From Methyloglobulus morosus KoM1 (GTDB taxonomy: Bacteria; Pseudomonadota; Gammaproteobacteria; Methylococcales; Methylomonadaceae): a DNA stretch of 39,131 nt. The stretch's first letter is position 1. Every line of letters starts with the position of its first letter. This document shows, piece by piece, positions 28,454 to 36,878 of the stretch. The stretch is from NCBI RefSeq assembly GCF_000496735.2, contig NZ_AYLO01000058.1:3085-42215 (forward strand). The letters run 5' to 3'. The notes under the pieces were generated by a model. The model made no database searches and was not told where the DNA came from. It was given only the letters and a program-made list of their open reading frames with translations. The position numbers were made by a program, and so were the translations under genes.

Positions 28454-29695
28454 ATGAACCCAACTTTAGAAATTTTCTCCCAAGGTGAAGAAATCGTCAC
28501 CGGACAAGTGGTCGACACCAATGCTGCTTGGTTATCGCAACAAGCGGTGAACATGGGCTTCACCGTCACTCGGCACACCGCCGTAGGCGACAAATTGGAG
28601 GATTTAACACAAGTCTTGTTGGATATTTCCGCGCGTGCAGACTGCTGCATTTGCACGGGTGGATTAGGCCCTACCAGCGACGACCTTACGGCGGAAGCAG
28701 TTGCCACCGCATTTGCCGTCCCCTTGGTTTTCGATGAAATCGCTTATGCCCAAATTGCACAATTTTTTCATCACAGAAACCGGGACATGCCGGAGTGCAA
28801 CCGCAAACAAGCCTTGTTGCCCCAAGGCTCAATACGGCTTGACAACCACACAGGCACGGCACCTGGGTTCGCACTAAAGCATGGGCGGTGCTGGTTTGCT
28901 TTTGTGCCGGGCGTACCATCCGAGATGCGGCAGTTATTTTTAGATCACATCCAACCTATGTTGGCCAGCCGTTTTACCTTGCTTCCTGACAAGTTAATCA
29001 CCATCAAAACTATCGGCATAGGCGAATCAGACCTGCAAGAACGCATCAATACGATTGGAATCCCATCCCAAGTAAAGCTGGGTTTTCGCGCTGAACTCGG
29101 CGAAGTGCAAATCAAGCTATTGTTTCCCGGCGATTATCCCGACGAAGGACGAGAAACGCTGACAAACCGTATCGCCGCAAGCATCGGTGATGCCGTGTAT
29201 ACCATTGAAGATACAGGACATCCGCCAGGTGATCTGGTATCGGTCGTAGACCAACTAATGACAATTGGCGGCCACACGCTTGCCATCATGGAAACCGTCA
29301 GCCACGGGCTACTGGCGGCAAAACTAGTCGGGACAACCTGGTTACAAAACGCACTTATCGAGCAATCAATTGAAAGCTTAACGCACAGGCTTCAAGTTGA
29401 TTATCATCCCGACGATTTGGTGGCAACCGCCAAAGCGATAGCCATGGCCATGCAAAAAAATTCGGGCGCTGATATGGCCTTAATCCAGTTAACTTCTAGC
29501 AGTGGCATCGCTGATTCGAATCAAAAACAGGGCACGACCGTCATCAGCTTGTTAGGGGTTAACAATCAATTTACCCATGCCGTCCGCACCCTGGTCGGAG
29601 ACATTAACCGCAAACAACAACAGTCGGCGTTATTGTCGCTAGACCTGTTGCGGCGGCATTTACAAGCCAACGCAATAGACAGGGAAAAATCGTGA
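28454..29695 (+). CDS. cinA: CinA-family protein with altered deamidase motif
   Basis: 413 residues. The N-terminal MoCF/COG1058 domain (about 1-170) has GEEIVTGQVVDTNAAWL, ICTGGLGPTSDDLTAEAVA and GTAPGF; in related proteins it acts as an ADP-ribose/CoA pyrophosphatase. The linker 175-255 has the usual KTIGIGESDLQERI. The C-terminal CinA domain, which in PncC deamidates nicotinamide mononucleotide through a serine in an AESCTGG motif, reads METVSHG here, so the nucleophile position is Thr and the glycine pair is lost. The protein is likely a degenerate deamidase with an active N-terminal half, or has changed function. Follows the AEC gene at 2 nt. Confidence 0.85.
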   Translation: MNPTLEIFSQGEEIVTGQVVDTNAAWLSQQAVNMGFTVTRHTAVGDKLEDLTQVLLDISARADCCICTGGLGPTSDDLTAEAVATAFAVPLVFDEIAYAQIAQFFHHRNRDMPECNRKQALLPQGSIRLDNHTGTAPGFALKHGRCWFAFVPGVPSEMRQLFLDHIQPMLASRFTLLPDKLITIKTIGIGESDLQERINTIGIPSQVKLGFRAELGEVQIKLLFPGDYPDEGRETLTNRIAASIGDAVYTIEDTGHPPGDLVSVVDQLMTIGGHTLAIMETVSHGLLAAKLVGTTWLQNALIEQSIESLTHRLQVDYHPDDLVATAKAIAMAMQKNSGADMALIQLTSSSGIADSNQKQGTTVISLLGVNNQFTHAVRTLVGDINRKQQQSALLSLDLLRRHLQANAIDREKS

Positions 29696-29864
29696 CCCGC
29701 TTTAAACCGCACCAAGCAACACGCGGTTAATGGCGATCCAATCATGCTATCTTTATCGAAAAAGATGACCTTTAAAACCTTAAAGCATACGATTGCAACG
29801 ACGTAATGCCGTTTAATCGGAGAGCTAACCCAAAATGGCACACAAGCAATTGCCTTCTCAAGTA

Positions 29865-29873
29865 TGGTAAAAT
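29865..29873 (+). promoter_or_regulatory. Probable extended -10 promoter of tRNA-Arg
   Basis: TGGTAAAAT is a TGn-extended -10 box, placing the start near 29880, a few nt before the tRNA. No strong -35 box is visible, which is consistent with an extended -10. Confidence 0.4.
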
Positions 29874-29883
29874 ATACAGCACA

Positions 29884-29960
29884 GCCCCGATAGCTCAGTA
29901 GGATAGAGCGGTCCCCTCCTAAGGGACAGGCCGGTGGTTCAAATCCGCCTCGGGGCACCA
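29884..29960 (+). tRNA. tRNA-Arg, anticodon CCU
   Basis: Complete 77-nt cloverleaf with encoded CCA. The acceptor pairs GCCCCGA (29884-29890) with TCGGGGC (29950-29956), discriminator A and CCA at 29958-29960. The anticodon stem GTCCC/GGGAC holds loop CTCCTAA, so the anticodon is CCT and reads AGG. The T-arm is GGTGG-TTCAAAT-CCGCC. This tRNA is a frequent integration target for tyrosine-integrase elements, and a decayed integrase fragment lies just downstream. Confidence 0.97.
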
Positions 29961-29971
29961 AGTACCGATTT

Positions 29972-30042
29972 AACGAAGTCCAACGAAGCACATAAAACCC
30001 GCATGTTACCTAGCATAGCGGGTTTTTTATTGCCCAACGAAG
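29972..30042. repeat. AACGAAG direct repeats beside tRNA-Arg, likely integrase arm sites
   Basis: The heptamer AACGAAG occurs at 29972-29978 and 29982-29988 (10-nt spacing) and again at 30036-30042. Short phased repeats of this type next to a tRNA 3' end are typical of the arm-binding sites of P4-type integrases. Together with the integrase scrap they point to an old attachment site. Confidence 0.5.
29994..30029 (+). terminator. Rho-independent terminator after tRNA-Arg
   Basis: The stem AAACCCGC pairs with GCGGGTTT across a loop that can extend by ATG/CAT pairing, followed by a run of T at about 30023-30028. It lies 33 nt beyond the tRNA CCA. Confidence 0.85.
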
Positions 30043-30125
30043 TACAACAAGGTGCATTGACATCCAAGATTATGGGGGGTATAAACAGGGTTGCTTTTAT
30101 TTTTTTTAAAAAGAAACACCTCCAA

Positions 30126-30218
30126 ATATTGACAGATACCGCGTGTAAAAACGCCCACAGGAGCGACAAGACAGCCACGGACAAAGCTTTTACGCTGGCA
30201 GGCGATAAAGGCCTGTAA
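30126..30218 (+). pseudogene. Truncated tyrosine integrase (P4-type) N-terminus
   Basis: Thirty codons from 30129 read LTDTACKNAHRSDK then ATDKAFTLAGDKGL, which is the arm-DNA-binding start (DUF4102) of P4-type integrases; these usually begin MxLTDTAxKNAKP and continue to KGLYL. Here the frame hits TAA right after KGL, where tyrosine is expected, and no downstream frame continues the family. No start codon is obvious. The position, about 165 nt after the tRNA-Arg CCA, is where such an integrase normally starts. This is a remnant of an excised or decayed island. Confidence 0.75.
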
Positions 30219-30277
30219 GGCTGGCTACACTGCATTTCGTCAGTTTTGTACATTCACAATTGAATAAGGGGAATAAT

Positions 30278-30856
30278 ATGTTGGCGTGGTCATACCGTTT
30301 TGCCACCAATATCGAGCTCGTTGACACTCAACACAAGAAACTATTTGATTTACTTAATGTGTTGTCAGATTGCTTTGATAAAGAAGGCCCTAGTGAAGCA
30401 ATGGTAGATGATGCGATTAATCAATTGGTCAGTTATGCCGATAAGCATTTCACCGAAGAGGAAGAGTTGATGAAGGAGCATCGAATAGATCCAAGGCATT
30501 TCGATATTCACCATTTGGAACATAAATCATTTATGTACGATGTCGAAAGGCTAAGGAATTATATGTCTATAGACGAAGCCGCTGAGGAACTAGTGAGTTT
30601 TATCACTTCGTGGCTAACCTATCATATTTTAAGCGTTGATCAAGTCATGGCGGCGCAAATAGCAGCTATCCAGTCAGGCACGAGCCCAGAGCAAGCTTAC
30701 GATGACCATCATATTTTTCCGTATGACGCCGTGGTTACCCGAATGATGTTAAATTCGGTGCTCGTATTATGGCGCAACTCGATGGACCGTTGTTACAAAT
30801 TGGAAGACGAAATGACGGCGTTGCAGGCAAAACTGAATCAATCAGCAAGGAAATAA
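30278..30856 (+). CDS. Bacteriohemerythrin
   Basis: 192 residues. The four-helix hemerythrin domain (1 to about 130) has the di-iron ligands in order: QHKKLF His19, HFTEEEELM with His57 and Glu61, His78/His82 in HHLEHKSF, and WLTYHIL then VD near 114-123. It reversibly binds O2; in methanotrophs such a protein has been proposed to deliver oxygen to particulate methane monooxygenase. A C-terminal extension of about 65 residues, ending in a short helical MTALQAKLNQ, is extra to the minimal domain. The ATG at 30278 has AAGGGG 6 nt upstream; an in-frame TTG at 30260 lacks one. It stands alone between two mobile-element scraps. Confidence 0.92.
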   Translation: MLAWSYRFATNIELVDTQHKKLFDLLNVLSDCFDKEGPSEAMVDDAINQLVSYADKHFTEEEELMKEHRIDPRHFDIHHLEHKSFMYDVERLRNYMSIDEAAEELVSFITSWLTYHILSVDQVMAAQIAAIQSGTSPEQAYDDHHIFPYDAVVTRMMLNSVLVLWRNSMDRCYKLEDEMTALQAKLNQSARK

Positions 30857-30983
30857 TCTTACCAAAAAATTGTAATTTGATTGAGGATGGCTTTGTTAAA
30901 TAATCCAAATTTTGGCCGCAACGAACTATTCTAGTTCTCCGCTAGATTTTAACGCTCGGGCTGTTATAAAACTTGCGACACGA

Positions 30984-31149
30984 CCCTTGATCCCAATCTT
31001 CAGCCACCCCGAAGAGATTAGGGTGGCCCTTTACACAACGAAGATACCCTCTGCATCGAATCGCTTAACACCGTCATCAGAACCGCTATCGCCAAGCGCA
31101 AACTGTTTCCCACCGGCGAAGCCGCCAAGAAGGAAATTTTATGGCATTC
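30984..31149 (+). mobile_element. IS256-family transposase fragment, frameshifted
   Basis: The reading frame at 30984-31040 gives IPIFSHPEEIRVALYTT, and after a change of frame 31055-31141 gives IESLNTVIRTAIAKRKLFP then TGEAAKKEIL. Together these match the conserved YTTNAIESLN segment and following stretch near the C-terminus of IS256/Mutator transposases. About 8 extra nt between TT and IES break the frame. Upstream and downstream parts of the element are missing, and no terminal repeats are visible. The 338-nt gap 30857-31194 holds nothing else recognisable. Confidence 0.8.
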
Positions 31150-31194
31150 AGCCGGGTGCATCCCATGCACCCTATTCGGTGCGTAAAACTCACC

Positions 31195-32052
31195 CTACTT
31201 TAACCGACCAACCATCTCCCCCAACCTAACCAACTGGTCGGCCTTAAACCCGCTTACCCATTGCACCTTATCCTTACCGAACAAGACGATAATCGTAGAA
31301 CCCATATTAAAGCGCCCCATTTCATCGCCTTTTTTAAGCGTGATAGGTTTATGGTCGTAATACCAGCTTTGTACGGACGGAGCGGTCGGCGGGGTGACTA
31401 CGCCGTGCCAGACGGTTTCGATGCTGGAGACGAAAATTGCGCCTACCAATACCAGCGCCATCGGCCCTGCCTCGGTATCGAAGATGGCGGCAACGCGCTC
31501 ATTTCGGGCAAACAGGCCGGGTACGGAACGGGTAGTCGCGGTATTTACGCTAAACAGTTTACCTGGAATTTGCACCATTTCCTTCAATGTACCGGCCAGC
31601 GGCATGTGCAATCGGTGGTAATCTTTTGGCGACAAGTAAATGGTTGCGAATACGCCGTTTTCAAACGGTTTCGCGCGTTCCGCATCGCCGCCCAGTAAAT
31701 CAATGGCAGAAAACGACATGCCCTTGGCTTGAAAAATCTTGCCGTCCGTGATGTTGCCCGCTTGGCTGACCGAGCCGTCGGCGGGGCAAGCGACGGCATT
31801 CTTTTCCGTAGTTAACGGCCTGGCTTCCGGCTTTAGCTTGCGGGTAAAAAAATGGTTGAAACTTTTAAAGGCTTCCGGATTTTCTTCCAAGGCTTCAGCC
31901 ATATTCACACCGTAATGCCTGATGACCGTGTTAATACACCAGTTTTTAAGTGCCGTATTTTCCGAATGCGTGATGTAACTCATTAATTTCGATAAGGTAT
32001 GCTGCGGCAAGGCGTATTGAGGGAGAACCTTTAATGCGTCGTTAAAATTCAT
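31195..32052 (-). CDS. psd: Phosphatidylserine decarboxylase Psd
   Basis: 285 residues. Makes phosphatidylethanolamine at the inner membrane. The catalytic Asp is in CPADGSVSQ, the His in SPKDYHRLHMPLAG, and self-cleavage to form the pyruvoyl subunit occurs at the Gly-Ser of NMGSTIIVLF. In most members this reads LGST; here the residue before GST is Met, which should not prevent cleavage. The ATG at 32052 starts MNFNDALKVLPQYALPQHTLS, typical for the family. queF lies upstream on the same strand, but a REP-like pair separates them. Confidence 0.95.
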   Translation of the reverse strand: MNFNDALKVLPQYALPQHTLSKLMSYITHSENTALKNWCINTVIRHYGVNMAEALEENPEAFKSFNHFFTRKLKPEARPLTTEKNAVACPADGSVSQAGNITDGKIFQAKGMSFSAIDLLGGDAERAKPFENGVFATIYLSPKDYHRLHMPLAGTLKEMVQIPGKLFSVNTATTRSVPGLFARNERVAAIFDTEAGPMALVLVGAIFVSSIETVWHGVVTPPTAPSVQSWYYDHKPITLKKGDEMGRFNMGSTIIVLFGKDKVQWVSGFKADQLVRLGEMVGRLK

Positions 32053-32090
32053 CTCTAAAATTAGTAAGATAAAGGTTGAAGGATAGTTCA

Positions 32091-32192
32091 GTCCCTTCTC
32101 CCTTGAGGGAGAAGGTTAGGATGAGGGGAAAATATAAAGTAATTTTTCTTATTTTATCCTCCTCACCCCAACCCTCTCCAGCAGGAGAGGGA
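32091..32192. repeat. REP-like inverted pair between queF and psd
   Basis: The first unit (about 32091-32128) has CCTTCTCCCTTGAGGGAGAAGG followed by TTAGGATGAGGGG; the second (about 32158-32192) is a diverged copy in opposite orientation, CCTCACCCCAACCCTCTCC then GGAGAGGGA. Each unit can form its own stem, and the two can pair with one another, as in BIME-type intergenic repeats. It may stop or slow transcription from queF into psd. Confidence 0.7.
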
Positions 32193-32220
32193 GACACTCT
32201 TTTAACATAAGGCATTGGGG

Positions 32221-32610
32221 TTAAGGCAAATTAATTAAGTCCGGCGCTTCCCAGACCGGGTTCTTATGCTCGGCAATCACGGTGGTGTAAATGCCGCCGC
32301 GCACGTTAAACTCGGCACGAATCCGCATGAAGTTGGGATGGATAGCGCTGACGATATGGTTGAGCATCTCATTGGTGACGGCTTCGTGGAATGCGCCTTC
32401 GTCGCGGAATGACCACATATAGAGCTTTAACGCTTTCAACTCAACGCATAAGCTAGCCGGAACGTACTCTAGGCTTATGGTGGCAAAATCCGGTTGTCCG
32501 GTTTTTGGGCACAGGCAGGTAAATTCAGGGATGGTAATCCGGATCGTGTAATCCCGCCCTGGCTGCGGGTTAGGAAAAGTCTCCAGGTCTTTGCTTGGTT
32601 TTGTGGTCAT
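32221..32610 (-). CDS. queF: NADPH-dependent 7-cyano-7-deazaguanine reductase QueF (short type)
   Basis: 129 residues, the single-domain Bacillus-like form (E. coli has a longer two-domain form). It reduces preQ0 to preQ1 in queuosine synthesis. The catalytic Cys34 and Asp41 are in [12 protein letters not shown]; the QueF motif for NADPH binding is ELKALKLY near 56-63, followed by [13 protein letters not shown]. The start is ATG at 32610, divergent from smc with 54 nt between the starts. Confidence 0.95.
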   Translation of the reverse strand: MTTKPSKDLETFPNPQPGRDYTIRITIPEFTCLCPKTGQPDFATISLEYVPASLCVELKALKLYMWSFRDEGAFHEAVTNEMLNHIVSAIHPNFMRIRAEFNVRGGIYTTVIAEHKNPVWEAPDLINLP

Positions 32611-32664
32611 AATCGTTAATAATACCGAATCATAATAATTACATTAACGGACTATTCTACCAGG

Positions 32665-35600
32665 ATGAAACTGGAAAAAATCAAACTTTCAGGCTTTAAA
32701 TCCTTTGTGGATCCCACCGTCATCCCGATCCATGGCAACCTGACCGCCATCGTCGGCCCCAACGGTTGCGGCAAGTCCAACATCATCGACGCGATCCGCT
32801 GGGTCATGGGCGAAAGCTCCGCCAAACACTTGCGCGGCGGCAGCATGGCGGACGTTATCTTCAATGGCTCGTCCTCCCGCAAGCCGGTCAGCACGGCATC
32901 CGTAGAACTGGTCTTTGATAACAGCGAAGGCAAGATAGGCGGCGAATATGCCCAGTACAACAGCATTGCGATCAAGCGGCAGGTCAGCCGGGACGGGCAG
33001 TCCTTATACCTGCTCAATGGCGCACGTTGTCGCCGCAAGGACATTACCGACATCTTTTTGGGTACGGGATTAGGCTCCAGAAGTTACGCGATCATCGAAC
33101 AAGGCACGATTTCCCGGATGGTGGAAGCCAAACCGGAAGAACTACGTATCCACATTGAAGAAGCGGCAGGCATCTCCAAATACAAGGAACGCCGCAGCGA
33201 AACCGAAACCCGTATGAAGCACACGCGGGAAAACCTGGAGCGCCTGGATGACCTGCGCGACGAGGTCGACAAGCAGATCAAGCACCTGCAAAAACAGGCG
33301 GAAAAGGCCGAAAAATACACCGAGCTAAAAAAGCAGGAGCGCCAATATAAGTTGGAGCTCTTGGCAATGCGCTGGCAAATCTACCATCAGGCCGCGCAAG
33401 ACATGGACGCCAAGTTGCAAGAAGTGGCATTGGAGCATAACCGTCTCTTCACAAACTTGCGTGAACTATCGACGGCAATCGAAAACAAGCGCACCGATTA
33501 CAAAACCCAACAGCAGCAGATCAACCAGGTTCAATCGGACTACTATACCGCCGTTGCCGAAGTCGGCCGTCTTGAACAAACCATTCGATTCAACGAAACC
33601 AGCCATGAAGAGGCGTTACAGGAAATTAACCGTTCCCAACAACAAGCCAGCAATTACCAGATTGAAATAGGGGCCGATTTACTGGCTTTAGATGCCATCA
33701 AGAAGTCCCTATTAGAAGCCGAAGCGGCACTAAAAACCGCAGGAATGCTTGAACAAGAAATCGCCCAGTCCCTTAAAGACCACCAACAACAAAAAAATGC
33801 GTGGCAGCAACAATGGGAAAACCATCGCACAGAAAGCTCCCAATACAAGGAGCAAGGCGAGATTCAACGGGTTAAAATCAACCAGTTGGAAAGCCAGAAT
33901 CAACAGTTACAAATCCGTATGGATAAATTACATGCCGAACGCAGCGAACTGTCCGCCCATGAATTTCAACACGAAATTGAATCGTTAACCGCCGCCATTA
34001 GCTTACTGGAAAACCAACGTGCCGACTTCCACGCGCAACTGGAAAACCATCGCCTGACCATCGCGGAACACCGTGAACAGGTCAAGCATTTTCAGTCGGA
34101 ACTGCACAGCAACCGCACGGAACTGCAGCACATCAAAGGCAAAATAACGTCCTTGGAATTGTTGCAGCAACATGCAATGGGCAAGGACAACAAGAAGCTG
34201 AACGATTGGCTAACTAAAATGGGCTTAAATGATCATCGCCGTTTAGCGGAATTCCTCGATGTTGCACCCAGCTGGGAAACCGCCGTGGAAACCGTCCTGG
34301 AAGGCAACCTGGAAGCCATCTGTACCGATAATATTGAACGCTGTATCCCTGAATTGGGCCAACTCGATGACAGTTCGCTGAGTTTGTTTGAGACAACGAC
34401 CGGAATTTCCTCTCCGCTTACAAACAACCGTGACAACCCATTGCTCGCCAAAGTGAGTGCGCCTTGGGATTTAAGCGGATTCCTTTCCGGCATTTACTGC
34501 GCCGATAATATCGAATCGGGACGCGAATTATCACGCCAGCTTAAACCCCATGAATCAGTGATCACCCAAGACGGTACGTGGTTTGGTCCCGGATGGGTTT
34601 GCGTCAGGCACCAAAAAGACACCAAATCCGGCGTATTGCAACGGGAAAAGGAACTGCGCCAGACCAAACTACGCCAGGAAGTATTACAAGCCGCCATCGA
34701 AACTTTAGAAGATCAGGCACAAGATGCTGAACATCGCCTTAAAGAAATTGAAAGCAATCGCGAGACGATACAACAACAAAATAATGAGTTAGGCATTGAA
34801 CTTAGCCAAAAACAATCAGAAGCCAGCGCGATTAACGCCCGGCTCGACCAGCACCAGCGCCGTTTAATCCATATCGACAGCGAGCTAGAAACGATAACCG
34901 ATGAAATTACCGAAAATGCCGAAAAGCTGATGTCGGCAACAGCGTTATTACGTGAAGCGGAAGCTGTCATTGCCAAACAAGAAGGCGATCGGCTAAGCCT
35001 GGATCGCCACAACGAAGTATTACAAGACCAACACCAGGACATCGAGAACGCTGCCAATGAAGCAAGACAAAAAGTCTACAGCATCAAGGCACAACTGGAA
35101 TCTTTGCATGCGTCCGAAACCCTCACCGCAAAACAGGTTGAACGGTTGCAAAGCCAACAGGAACAAGCCCTGAACCGTATCGCTGAGCTAAAAGACAAGC
35201 TCGAACTCACCTTGGCCCCTATCGACGGCGAGAAAAAACAGCTTGAGCAACTGACGCAAAACAAACGGGAATTAGAAACCCAATTAAAAAACCAGCGCCA
35301 ACTGCTGGACGAAATCGAAGCGCAAATAACGCAATTATCGGAGAACCATCAACAAACCGAGCGCGAACTGGAAAAACAAAGGGAAAAACTGGATGCCTTG
35401 CGTTTGGACCTGCAAGAAAGCAAAGTGCGGCAACAAAGCGTTAATGAACAACTCAATGAAATCAATGCCGATGCGGAAGAGATTATCAAGACGCTGCCTG
35501 AGGAAGCCGAAGAACCCGTCTGGAAACGCAAGGTGGACGAACTGACTGCGCAAATCGAACGGCTCGGTACGATAAACCTGACCGCTATCGAAGAATTCCA

Positions 35601-36177
35601 GGCCCAATCGGAGCGAATGGAATTCCTTAACGAGCAACATGCCGACCTGACGGAAGCGCTTAATACCTTAGATCAAGCCATCAGCAAAATCGACAGGGAA
35701 AGTAAGCTGCGTTTTCAAGAAACTTTCGATAAAATTAACGCGGGGTTACAGGATAAATTCCCTAGGCTTTTTGGCGGCGGCCAAGCCTACTTGCAATTGT
35801 CCGAAGACGATCTGCTGGAATCTGGCGTCAACATCATTGCCCGACCGCCCGGCAAACGCAATAGCTCCATTCACCTGTTATCGGGCGGGGAAAAAGCTTT
35901 GACTGCGGTTGCTTTGGTGTTCTCGATTTTTGACCTGAACCCAGCGCCGTTTTGCTTGCTGGACGAAGTCGATGCGCCACTTGATGATGCGAATGTCGTT
36001 CGATTTTCACAAATGGTGGAAGATATGTCAGAATCTATCCAATTCCTGTATATTTCCCACAATAAGGTCACAATGGAAATTGCAAAGCAGCTTGCGGGGG
36101 TCACCATGAAAGAGCCGGGCGTATCCCGGATGGTGGCGGTTGATATTGATGAGGCGGTCAGCCTGGCGGAAAGCTAA
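32665..36177 (+). CDS. smc: Chromosome segregation protein SMC
   Basis: 1170 residues. N-terminal ATPase half with MKLEKIKLSGFKSF, Walker A GPNGCGKSN at about 31-39 and the R-loop/Q-loop GSRSYAIIEQGTISRM. Long coiled coils run from about 170 to 500 and 655 to 1000, broken by a hinge (about 505-650, with LEAICTDNIERC). The C-terminal half has LLSGGEKALTAVALVF (signature) and LLDEVDAPLDDAN (Walker B). A canonical bacterial SMC (condensin) rather than MukB. Its stop shares one nucleotide with the zipA start. Confidence 0.97.
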   Translation: MKLEKIKLSGFKSFVDPTVIPIHGNLTAIVGPNGCGKSNIIDAIRWVMGESSAKHLRGGSMADVIFNGSSSRKPVSTASVELVFDNSEGKIGGEYAQYNSIAIKRQVSRDGQSLYLLNGARCRRKDITDIFLGTGLGSRSYAIIEQGTISRMVEAKPEELRIHIEEAAGISKYKERRSETETRMKHTRENLERLDDLRDEVDKQIKHLQKQAEKAEKYTELKKQERQYKLELLAMRWQIYHQAAQDMDAKLQEVALEHNRLFTNLRELSTAIENKRTDYKTQQQQINQVQSDYYTAVAEVGRLEQTIRFNETSHEEALQEINRSQQQASNYQIEIGADLLALDAIKKSLLEAEAALKTAGMLEQEIAQSLKDHQQQKNAWQQQWENHRTESSQYKEQGEIQRVKINQLESQNQQLQIRMDKLHAERSELSAHEFQHEIESLTAAISLLENQRADFHAQLENHRLTIAEHREQVKHFQSELHSNRTELQHIKGKITSLELLQQHAMGKDNKKLNDWLTKMGLNDHRRLAEFLDVAPSWETAVETVLEGNLEAICTDNIERCIPELGQLDDSSLSLFETTTGISSPLTNNRDNPLLAKVSAPWDLSGFLSGIYCADNIESGRELSRQLKPHESVITQDGTWFGPGWVCVRHQKDTKSGVLQREKELRQTKLRQEVLQAAIETLEDQAQDAEHRLKEIESNRETIQQQNNELGIELSQKQSEASAINARLDQHQRRLIHIDSELETITDEITENAEKLMSATALLREAEAVIAKQEGDRLSLDRHNEVLQDQHQDIENAANEARQKVYSIKAQLESLHASETLTAKQVERLQSQQEQALNRIAELKDKLELTLAPIDGEKKQLEQLTQNKRELETQLKNQRQLLDEIEAQITQLSENHQQTERELEKQREKLDALRLDLQESKVRQQSVNEQLNEINADAEEIIKTLPEEAEEPVWKRKVDELTAQIERLGTINLTAIEEFQAQSERMEFLNEQHADLTEALNTLDQAISKIDRESKLRFQETFDKINAGLQDKFPRLFGGGQAYLQLSEDDLLESGVNIIARPPGKRNSSIHLLSGGEKALTAVALVFSIFDLNPAPFCLLDEVDAPLDDANVVRFSQMVEDMSESIQFLYISHNKVTMEIAKQLAGVTMKEPGVSRMVAVDIDEAVSLAES

Positions 36178-36872
36178 TGGATAAAGAACTCTTAAGAATA
36201 GTTATCATAGCCACTGGCTTCGTGGTCATTATCGGCATGATCTTGTGGAGCTATATCAAAAACCGCAATGCCATGGAAGATGAAGACTCCATTGAAAGCG
36301 AAAAAGTGATTGGTTCATCCGGTGCTATTTCCGACGCATTAAAACTGCACACAGAACATGACGATTTCGACATCGTACCCGTCGGATCGGCAAAGCGCAC
36401 TCTCGACAGCGACGACAATGAATCGGATTGGGACACTGAATTTGATGGCGACGATGAGATGGAGTCCGATACCCGCAATGTCTTGCCCGAAATCCTGCAA
36501 TTTGGTGTTGTTGCCAGTGATGACGAAGGTTTTAATGGCGTAGAATTGGTGCTGGTGTTTGAATCGGTTGGCCTTGAATACGGCGATATGAAAGTGTACG
36601 AACGCATCAACAAACAGGGCGATGTCGATTTCGGCGTTGCCTGCATGGTTGAACCCGGAACATTCCCTGATGGCGAATACCTCGCGTCCTTTAATTGCCC
36701 AGGCATCGTATTTTATCTCCAGCACCAGGATTTGGAAGATGCCCAAAACGTGTTCGATGATTTTGTTGACACCATCAAGACCGTCGCCAAAGAACTCGAT
36801 GGCGTAATCTGGGATCACCAACGCCAACCTCTGACAGACGAAACCATCCAAGCTATAAGACGTAGCTTATAA
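36177..36872 (+). CDS. zipA: Cell division protein ZipA
   Basis: 231 residues (E. coli 328). N-terminal membrane helix at about 6-25 (IVIIATGFVVIIGMILWSYI). The linker (about 28-100) is short and acidic (many Asp/Glu: LDSDDNESDWDTEFDGDDEMESD is split around 77-98) instead of the Pro/Gln-rich linker of enterics. The C-terminal FtsZ-binding domain has YGDMKVYERIN, FGVACMVEPGTF and GIVFYLQ. ZipA anchors FtsZ filaments to the membrane. It starts on the last base of the smc stop, and ligA begins 6 nt after it: the conserved smc-zipA-ligA order. Confidence 0.92.
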   Translation: MDKELLRIVIIATGFVVIIGMILWSYIKNRNAMEDEDSIESEKVIGSSGAISDALKLHTEHDDFDIVPVGSAKRTLDSDDNESDWDTEFDGDDEMESDTRNVLPEILQFGVVASDDEGFNGVELVLVFESVGLEYGDMKVYERINKQGDVDFGVACMVEPGTFPDGEYLASFNCPGIVFYLQHQDLEDAQNVFDDFVDTIKTVAKELDGVIWDHQRQPLTDETIQAIRRSL

Positions 36873-36878
36873 GCGCTG

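Noticed and set aside
29850-29878. TTGCCT-17-TATACA promoter for tRNA-Arg
   Set aside because: Its start would fall inside the tRNA at about 29885. The extended -10 at 29865-29873 fits better.
29934-30218. 94-codon open frame starting inside tRNA-Arg
   Set aside because: The start lies within the tRNA and the frame runs through the terminator. Only its last 30 codons look like protein, and they are reported as an integrase remnant.
30912-31229. 105-codon open frame before psd
   Set aside because: It overlaps the end of psd on the other strand, and only the middle resembles protein (part of a frameshifted transposase).
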